Source: Prolixibacteraceae bacterium UBA5740 (GTDB lineage: Bacteria; Bacteroidota; Bacteroidia; Bacteroidales; Prolixibacteraceae). Taken from it: DNA of 30,504 bases. The notes under the pieces were generated by a model. The model saw only the letters and a program-made list of their open reading frames with translations, did no database searches and was not told the DNA's origin. The position numbers and the translations under genes are program-made. The stretch lies in NCBI GenBank assembly GCA_002419285.1, contig DIFU01000056.1, forward strand, positions 1 to 30,504, in the 5' to 3' direction. Shown here piece after piece: positions 26,018 to 30,504 of the stretch (position 1 is its first letter; each line of letters opens with the position of its first letter).

Positions 26018-26030
26018 ACATCTTTTTAAA

Positions 26031-26063
26031 CAAAAGGAGCATCCGTCATGAATGCTCCTTTTG
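26031..26063 (-). terminator. intrinsic terminator of osmC
   Basis: A perfect 12-bp stem CAAAAGGAGCAT / ATGCTCCTTTTG (26031-26042 and 26052-26063) has a 9-nt loop. On the minus strand the descending arm ends in TTTTG and then TTTAAAAAG, giving a T-rich exit. It begins 22 nt after the osmC stop. Confidence 0.82.
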
Positions 26064-26085
26064 AAGATTACAAAAACAGGGAGTA

Positions 26086-26502
26086 TTATTCCACCAAACG
26101 GATTTCGGTTTCCAGCTTAAGGGCATCCTTCAGGGTTGCACTTATACCGCAATACTTTTCCTGCGACAGCTCCACTGCCCGCTCCAGTTTGTCGACCGGA
26201 AGATCTTTTCCTTTGAACTGGTAGACAATCTTCACGGTATGATACTTTTTGGGATGTTCTTCAGTAAGATCTCCTTCAACAAAGACATTGAAGGCTTCCG
26301 GTTCGATCTTCATTTTCTTCAGGATCATTATGACGTCGACCCCTGTGCAACCGGCAAGAGAAACCAGCAAAAGCTTTTTTGGACGCGGTCCAAGATCATC
26401 TCCGCCACCCTCTTTCGAAGCATCAATCGTCAGGGAATGGCCGTCGAGGTCTGTTTCAAACGCCAAATTCTTCTTCCAGGCAAGATCAATTACATGTTTC
26501 AT
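26086..26502 (-). CDS. OsmC family peroxidase-like protein
   Basis: OsmC/Ohr-type proteins are dimeric thiol-dependent peroxidases that detoxify organic hydroperoxides, although some divergent members have other roles. The 138-residue protein has the two conserved cysteines: Cys52 in SLAGCTGVDV and Cys118 in KYCGISATL, and a family arginine in GPRPKKLLL (Arg40). Length and domain order match the YhfA-like OsmC branch (inference from the short form and the SLAGCTGVDVIMIL text). The start is unusually clear: AAAGGAG lies six nt before the ATG. It is divergent from the Crp/Fnr regulator gene with 145 nt between starts, so the regulator may control it. A strong terminator follows. Confidence 0.93.
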   Translation of the reverse strand: MKHVIDLAWKKNLAFETDLDGHSLTIDASKEGGGDDLGPRPKKLLLVSLAGCTGVDVIMILKKMKIEPEAFNVFVEGDLTEEHPKKYHTVKIVYQFKGKDLPVDKLERAVELSQEKYCGISATLKDALKLETEIRLVE

Positions 26503-26508
26503 TTTATT

Positions 26509-26515
26509 CTCCTTT
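26509..26515 (-). promoter_or_regulatory. Shine-Dalgarno site of osmC
   Basis: AAAGGAG on the minus strand, six nt before the ATG, fixes the start. Strong sites like this are uncommon among the genes in this window, which otherwise show little Shine-Dalgarno sequence. Confidence 0.7.
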
Positions 26516-26540
26516 ACTGATTTACATTATTTTTGCATGA

Positions 26541-26555
26541 AGATATAAAATATCT
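26541..26555. promoter_or_regulatory. AT-rich palindrome between osmC and the Crp/Fnr gene
   Basis: AGATAT-AAA-ATATCT is a perfect inverted repeat, followed at once by a further copy of ATATCT. It sits between the divergent starts, where a regulator could act on both. AT-rich palindromes arise easily by chance, so the call is weak. Confidence 0.35.
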
Positions 26556-26597
26556 AAATATCTGAATTATTTGCATCCAAGCTACCCCCGATAATTG

Positions 26598-26605
26598 TAT
26601 CTTTG
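26598..26605 (+). promoter_or_regulatory. -7 promoter element of the Crp/Fnr regulator gene
   Basis: TATCTTTG matches TAnnTTTG exactly, 42 nt before the first ATG of the regulator. A TTTG lies at 26570-26573, but the 24-nt spacer is longer than usual for a -33 element. Confidence 0.55.
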
Positions 26606-26647
26606 GCGCAATGAGTGAAAACTTAATAAACTGAGAATCTTTTTGTC

Positions 26648-27352
26648 ATGATGAGAGGATCTATGAAACGACCCACTGAGGAAGAAACCAACCTGAGCAG
26701 CTTTCTGCTCTTTAAAAAACTGACAGAAGAAGAATTTAACCGCCTGAATTTTGAAAAATCGTGTTCCTATTATAAGAAGGGGACGATTGTTTACAGGGAA
26801 GGAAGCAGGCTAACCGGTTTCTATTGTGTGACCAAGGGGATTGTGAAAATCTTCAAAACCGGCATCGACGGCAAAGAGCAGATCATTCGATTTGCCAAGA
26901 AGGGAGAGATTATTGCATACAGGTCTCTTCTCAGTAAAGAGCTTGCCTGTACAACCGCCAAAATCATAGATGAAGCGGTTTTGTGCCAAATCCCCTATCA
27001 GACTTTACTATACCTGATCCAGAGCAACTGGCAATTTTCACATCACATGCTCCAGATCGTTTGCCGCGAATTAAGGGAAGCCAACGATTACATTACCGAT
27101 ATTGCACAAAAATCGGTGCGTGAAAGGCTGGCTGAAGTTTTACTGCTGCTAAAGGAAAGTTTTGATCTTGACCACCAAAATACCCTGCAAATTTCACTGA
27201 CCCGTGAAGAGCTGGCCAATACAGTTGGAACCGCAACTGAATCCGTTATCCGGCTTCTTTCGGAATTCAAACAGGACAAATTAATTGAGCTGGACGGGAG
27301 AAGAATCAAGTTTATCAATATTCCGGGGCTGCAAAAGGTGGCGGGTGTATGA
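26648..27352 (+). CDS. Crp/Fnr family transcriptional regulator
   Basis: DNA-binding regulator with an N-terminal cyclic-nucleotide-binding-like beta-roll (~18-135) and a C-terminal winged helix (~155-225; SLTREELANTVGTATESVIRLLSEFKQ is the helix-turn-helix, 183-209). The phosphate-binding cassette reads GEIIAYRSLLSKE and lacks the Glu/Arg pair used by Crp for cAMP, and there is no N-terminal cysteine cluster for an Fnr-type iron-sulfur centre. The effector is therefore unknown. Length 234 is normal. The first ATG (26648) is used; an ATG five codons later (26663) has AGAGGA just upstream and may be the real start. It is divergent from osmC and 31 nt before a methyltransferase gene, with which it may be co-transcribed. 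Control of osmC is inferred from divergence. Confidence 0.92.
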   Translation: MMRGSMKRPTEEETNLSSFLLFKKLTEEEFNRLNFEKSCSYYKKGTIVYREGSRLTGFYCVTKGIVKIFKTGIDGKEQIIRFAKKGEIIAYRSLLSKELACTTAKIIDEAVLCQIPYQTLLYLIQSNWQFSHHMLQIVCRELREANDYITDIAQKSVRERLAEVLLLLKESFDLDHQNTLQISLTREELANTVGTATESVIRLLSEFKQDKLIELDGRRIKFINIPGLQKVAGV

Positions 27353-27383
27353 AAGCCAATAACTTCCAAAACCCCGATAAATA

Positions 27384-28166
27384 ATGCAGGATCGACACCT
27401 GGATAAACAGAGATATTTCAGGGAACAGGCAACTACCTCCGGGAAGTATGTCATTCCATACGTCGCCCCCCATATCAGTTTTGGATCCGGTATCCGTGTT
27501 CTCGAAATCGGTTGTGGAGAAGGGGGAAACCTAAAACCCTTCCTGGAACTGGGCTGCCATGTTACGGGGGTCGATCTGTCGGAGGGTAAAATTGAAAATG
27601 GAAGGAAATTCTATCAGGATCATCCGCTGGCTGACAACCTCGATTTTATTTGTGAGGACATTTACAACCTCGACTTTTCGGAGCAACCCTTTGACTTCAT
27701 TTTCATGCGGGATGTGATCGAACATATCCACAACCAGGAAAAATTTATGGGATTTGTGAAAAAGTTTCTTGCACCTGAAGGCTGTTTCTTTCTGGCCTTT
27801 CCACCATGGCAAAATCCCTTCGGCGGACACCAGCAGATATGCCAGAATCGCTGGCTGGCCCATACACCCTGGATTCACTTGCTGCCTGAATCATTGTATA
27901 CCCAAATTCTTCGTATTGGCGGGGAGCCAAAAGCCCGGATAGAAGCACTTCTGGAAATCAGGGAAACAGGACTCTCATTGGAACGGTTTGAAAAGATACT
28001 TCGTAATGAAAACTATACGGTGCTGAAAAGGGATTTCTACCTTTTCAATCCGAATTATGAAGTCAAATTCGGATTAAAGCCACGTAAAGTTTTGGGTGCC
28101 TTAGAAAATTTGAGATACCTCCGGAATCTTTACACAACCACTGCATATTACCTGATCAGGGGATAA
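27384..28166 (+). CDS. class I SAM-dependent methyltransferase
   Basis: Predicted cytosolic methyltransferase of unknown substrate. The 260-residue protein has the SAM-binding motif I VLEIGCGEGGNLKPF (39-53), the acidic residue closing strand 2 (GVDLSEGKI, 62-70), motif EDIYNLDF (91-98) and the post-motif FMRDVIEHIHN (107-117). C-terminal to the Rossmann core lies a less common segment PPWQNPFGGHQQICQNRW (140-157) and an aromatic-rich tail, seen in my recollection in methyltransferases linked to polysaccharide or lipid modification; this is not tested. It follows the Crp/Fnr gene by 31 nt and converges on the pseudouridine synthase gene with 43 nt between stops and no clear terminator. No signal peptide or membrane segment is seen. 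Confidence 0.88.
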   Translation: MQDRHLDKQRYFREQATTSGKYVIPYVAPHISFGSGIRVLEIGCGEGGNLKPFLELGCHVTGVDLSEGKIENGRKFYQDHPLADNLDFICEDIYNLDFSEQPFDFIFMRDVIEHIHNQEKFMGFVKKFLAPEGCFFLAFPPWQNPFGGHQQICQNRWLAHTPWIHLLPESLYTQILRIGGEPKARIEALLEIRETGLSLERFEKILRNENYTVLKRDFYLFNPNYEVKFGLKPRKVLGALENLRYLRNLYTTTAYYLIRG

Positions 28167-28209
28167 AAACTTCACAGTCGAAAGCTTCCTGTTACAGGGC
28201 CGGCAGGTT

Positions 28210-29103
28210 CTAATCTGTTAAATATTTCATATACCTCCGGAGTTCTCCATCTAAAAACCGGCTAAATTTTGCCGGGGCAGTAATCGAAGCCTCAACTCTT
28301 TTTCCGGTAACCGGGTGGGTGAAGTTTACTTTCACGGCACAAAGAAAAAGTCCCTTGTGCCTCAACAAGAAGTTGGGATCACCATAGAGTTTATCGCCCA
28401 AAATCGGAAATCCTGCCTGTGAAAGGTGAATTCTGATCTGGTGGGTTCGGCCCGTCTCGGGATATAGTTTTACCAATGATAATCTTCCGCTCACAAGGGA
28501 GTGCACTACATTGAGCGTTTCAAACCGGGTTATGGCGTCCTTGCCTTGTATGGGTTCATGCAAAATTCCCCTTTCGGGCATTTCACCGATAACAATGGCC
28601 TGGTATTCCTTCTCAATTTCACGCCGCTCAAGCATATCCCCCAGAATTTTTCTGGCACTTTGGGTCTTCGCCATGATTACCAGACCGCTGGTGGCGCTGT
28701 CTAGTCGATGAATAGCCCTGGCCAATGGCAGCGAATCTACCATGGCAGTAATCATTATCTGACCATATGCCGCATTCTCGAGGGTATCATGTCGGTTGCC
28801 GCTTACGACCAGTCCAGCAGGCTTGTTGACTATCGCCAGGTATTCATCCTCAAAAACTATGTCAATTTTCAAGGGATAAGGAATGGAAGGCAGCTCAATC
28901 GGTTTACGCCATTCAATCAGGCCACCTTCCGAAACCAGGGTTCCGGAAGTTGCCTGAATCCCATCCACATACCACTCCCCTTTCCTGATTGATTTCTTGA
29001 CATACGATTTGGTAGAAGCCAAGGTAAAGATACCCGGGCCATAATTACTCAACCTAACCTGATGAATACCCTCCGGGACAAGATGGATAAAGGTTTCTTC
29101 CAT
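28210..29103 (-). CDS. RluA family 23S rRNA/tRNA pseudouridine synthase
   Basis: Isomerises uridine to pseudouridine in RNA, most likely 23S rRNA. The catalytic aspartate is in the family motif HRLDSATSGLVI; the later motifs KEYQAIVIGE, GRTHQIRIHL and GFPILGDKLYG are complete. An S4-like RNA-binding domain precedes it (KSYVKKSIRKGEWYVDG). The longest frame begins at a TTG (29121), but the first ATG (29103) is preferred: an exact TACCTTTG -7 element lies at 29116-29109, directly before it, which would give an almost leaderless transcript. This makes 297 residues. Which uridine is modified (RluA, RluC or RluD type) cannot be decided; S4 presence favours RluC/RluD. It lies downstream of the M16 peptidase gene, past a terminator. 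Confidence 0.9.
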   Translation of the reverse strand: MEETFIHLVPEGIHQVRLSNYGPGIFTLASTKSYVKKSIRKGEWYVDGIQATSGTLVSEGGLIEWRKPIELPSIPYPLKIDIVFEDEYLAIVNKPAGLVVSGNRHDTLENAAYGQIMITAMVDSLPLARAIHRLDSATSGLVIMAKTQSARKILGDMLERREIEKEYQAIVIGEMPERGILHEPIQGKDAITRFETLNVVHSLVSGRLSLVKLYPETGRTHQIRIHLSQAGFPILGDKLYGDPNFLLRHKGLFLCAVKVNFTHPVTGKRVEASITAPAKFSRFLDGELRRYMKYLTD

Positions 29104-29108
29104 TTTCA

Positions 29109-29116
29109 CAAAGGTA
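29109..29116 (-). promoter_or_regulatory. candidate -7 element of the pseudouridine synthase gene
   Basis: TACCTTTG on the minus strand matches TAnnTTTG exactly and ends five nt before the ATG at 29103. No -33 TTTG is visible at normal spacing, so chance remains possible. Confidence 0.4.
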
Positions 29117-29155
29117 GGCAAATTCCTATTGAACCCACATCACCCTGGTCTTAAG

Positions 29156-29192
29156 CAAAACGCATCCGGAACTTACTCCCGGATGCGTTTTG
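29156..29192 (-). terminator. intrinsic terminator of the M16 peptidase gene
   Basis: CAAAACGCATCCGG (29156-29169) pairs perfectly with CCGGATGCGTTTTG (29179-29192) around a 9-nt loop. The 14-bp stem includes the T-run of the exit on the minus strand (GCGTTTTGCTTAAG). It lies 44 nt after the M16 stop and before the pseudouridine synthase promoter. Confidence 0.85.
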
Positions 29193-29236
29193 TTTAATTT
29201 CCAGGGCTGAAACCTATGTCCAAAAGTTCCAATAGT

Positions 29237-30504
29237 TTATTTTTTGGGTACAAATACCACATCCACAGCATCAGCCCCTTTCAGGAATTCAGCCGCAAAT
29301 TTACGGATATCTTCCCTGGTCATTTTCGAAAGGATACCCTCGTAATTTTCAGGCGAATCTGAATTGTACTGGTTCTGGTAGTAATTGATCAGTACACTCA
29401 TCCAGTAGCCGTTGTTCGGTTTTGCCTGTTCCCTGTCTTTCAGCAGGTTTTTGACAACCTTGTCGAAATCCTCCTCGGTTGGGCCTTCTGCGGCAATTTT
29501 TTCCATCTCGCGGTAGATAATCGATTTCAGATGATCAGCCTTTTCGGGATCGGTATCAAAATTCATCACGACACTCTTCTGCCCCAGAGGTAATCTTTCA
29601 CTGTAAGCATTGACACTTACCCCATAGGTACCACCCTCTTTTTCCCTGATCTCCTCGGTATATCTTAACCGGAGAATGCCCTGAAAGACATCAAGCATCA
29701 GGTTTGATGAAGGTGAATATTCAAGGGGCTTGTTTAATGCAACGGTTACAGTGGCCTTCTCTGTTTGCAGCGTAATCGGAATCTGTTTCTTTGTTTGGCC
29801 TTTCGGGAAACGGATCTTGTCATCCATCCAGTTTTCAGTTCGGGGATCATCTGTGAGTGATCCGATATAACGGGCTGCCAATGTGCGTGCACTCTCCTCA
29901 TCGATATTACCTACAATGAAGAAGGTAAAATCACCAGCATCTTTAAACCTGTTGCGATAAACCTTTTCGAGCGATGACAGGCTGAACTGGTCGAATATCT
30001 CAGGTGAAACAATAAGGGTGCGTTCGCTGTAGCCCGACATAATTTTCTGTAACGTATCGCTCATGATCTTCTGGGGATTATTCGACATATTTGCTACCGC
30101 TGCCTGAAGACGCATACGCATAGCCTCATAAGCCTCCTCCTCGAAACGGGGCCGCTCAAAACTCAGGTAAAGCAATTGCAGCAAGGTTTCAAAATCGCGT
30201 GGAGAAGAACTACCCCTGAAAGTCTCAAAAAGTGAGGTAAGGGAACTGTTGATCCCTACATTTTTACCTGCCAGCATTCGCCGAAGTGCAGTCGCATCAA
30301 AATCACCCACTCCAAAGCTTCCCATAAAGTTGCCCAGCATGGCTGCTGAAGCCAGTTCTTCACTATCCAATACTGAATTGCCTCCCGGGCTGAAAGCCTG
30401 TAGTATGACATTATCCTTTTGGAAATCAGCAAATTTATAAACGACCTTGGCATTATTTGACAATGTCCATTCAACCGCCTGCAAATCTTCCAACCTACGG
30501 GTAC
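29237..30504 (-). CDS. M16 family (insulinase-like) peptidase, C-terminal part, 5' end outside the window
   Basis: Partial gene: the frame is open through the right edge, and the only start-like codon near the edge is a TTG within conserved text, so the true start lies beyond 30504. The visible ~420 residues are the second half of a two-domain M16 peptidase of the large (about 900+ residue) Bacteroidota type. They contain LEDLQAVEWTLSNNAKVVYK at the domain border, a complete M16 C-type domain with FFIVGNIDEES, and the Arg/Tyr substrate-clamp motif RLRYTEEIREKEGGTYGVS. The HxxEH zinc site belongs to the missing first half and is not seen. Such enzymes degrade peptides in the periplasm or at the envelope (family knowledge). 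A strong terminator follows the stop. Confidence 0.9.
   Translation of the reverse strand, partial: TRRLEDLQAVEWTLSNNAKVVYKFADFQKDNVILQAFSPGGNSVLDSEELASAAMLGNFMGSFGVGDFDATALRRMLAGKNVGINSSLTSLFETFRGSSSPRDFETLLQLLYLSFERPRFEEEAYEAMRMRLQAAVANMSNNPQKIMSDTLQKIMSGYSERTLIVSPEIFDQFSLSSLEKVYRNRFKDAGDFTFFIVGNIDEESARTLAARYIGSLTDDPRTENWMDDKIRFPKGQTKKQIPITLQTEKATVTVALNKPLEYSPSSNLMLDVFQGILRLRYTEEIREKEGGTYGVSVNAYSERLPLGQKSVVMNFDTDPEKADHLKSIIYREMEKIAAEGPTEEDFDKVVKNLLKDREQAKPNNGYWMSVLINYYQNQYNSDSPENYEGILSKMTREDIRKFAAEFLKGADAVDVVFVPKK

Noticed and set aside
28167..28209. CCTG-TTA-CAGG as a terminator between the methyltransferase and pseudouridine synthase genes.
   Set aside because: The stem is only four base pairs and no T-run follows.
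30491..30493. TTG as the start of the M16 peptidase.
   Set aside because: The frame remains open to the edge, and the protein begins mid-family at the junction to the second M16 half, so the gene is cut by the window.
1..30504. Mobile elements, CRISPR arrays, tRNA or rRNA genes, toxin-antitoxin or defence genes.
   Set aside because: No transposase or integrase, no regularly spaced repeats and no RNA gene signature were seen; the genes are mostly housekeeping or envelope functions.

Overview
The window looks like an ordinary chromosomal segment from a member of the Bacteroidota, probably a Bacteroidales/Marinilabiliales-type anaerobe or facultative anaerobe (the order is inference). Evidence: a full-length SprA, the giant outer-membrane translocon of the type 9 secretion system, which is known only from this phylum; a ruvA-sprA gene pair; several exact copies of the Bacteroidota -7 promoter element TAnnTTTG; few Shine-Dalgarno sites; and lipoprotein or secreted glycoside hydrolases. 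No rRNA, tRNA, CRISPR array, transposase, integrase or phage gene was seen. No gap between genes exceeds 300 nt, and coding is dense on both strands.

Layout. (1) 61-1416 (+): a TolC-type efflux outer-membrane protein, closed by a strong bidirectional terminator. (2) 1596-6066 (-): a two-gene carbohydrate unit, a GH2 lipoprotein followed by a secreted protein of unrecognised family with a CxCxxC motif. (3) 6331-17168 (-): leucyl aminopeptidase, PdxA, RuvA and SprA, ending in a clear terminator; pdxA seems to have its own promoter overlapping the end of the aminopeptidase gene. (4) 17362-20553 (-): a membrane plus TPR protein resembling TMTC/GT-C glycosyltransferases, then glycine C-acetyltransferase (Kbl) with a terminator. 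(5) 20727-23875 (+): glutamyl-tRNA synthetase and a GH32-fold secreted protein. (6) 23887-26502 (-): a Sad/YneI-type aldehyde dehydrogenase, a YceI protein and an OsmC protein, as separate units. (7) 26648-28166 (+): a Crp/Fnr-type regulator divergent from osmC, and a SAM methyltransferase. (8) 28210-30504 (-): an RluA-type pseudouridine synthase and the C-terminal half of an M16 peptidase that runs off the right edge.

Working together: SprA provides protein export across the outer membrane. None of the secreted enzymes here shows an obvious C-terminal type 9 sorting domain, so they probably reach the periplasm or cell surface through Sec or lipoprotein routes. The GH2/unknown pair and the GH32-like protein suggest glycan use, but there is no SusC/SusD pair, so this is not a classical polysaccharide utilisation locus.

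I did not find a discrete new multi-gene system. The best leads are a GH32-fold protein in which all three canonical catalytic positions are substituted, a TMTC-like putative protein glycosyltransferase, the uncharacterised CxCxxC protein paired with a GH2 enzyme, and several palindromic sites in promoter regions. Three translation starts were moved from the longest open frame (GH2, PdxA and RluA), and the M16 gene has no start within the window.
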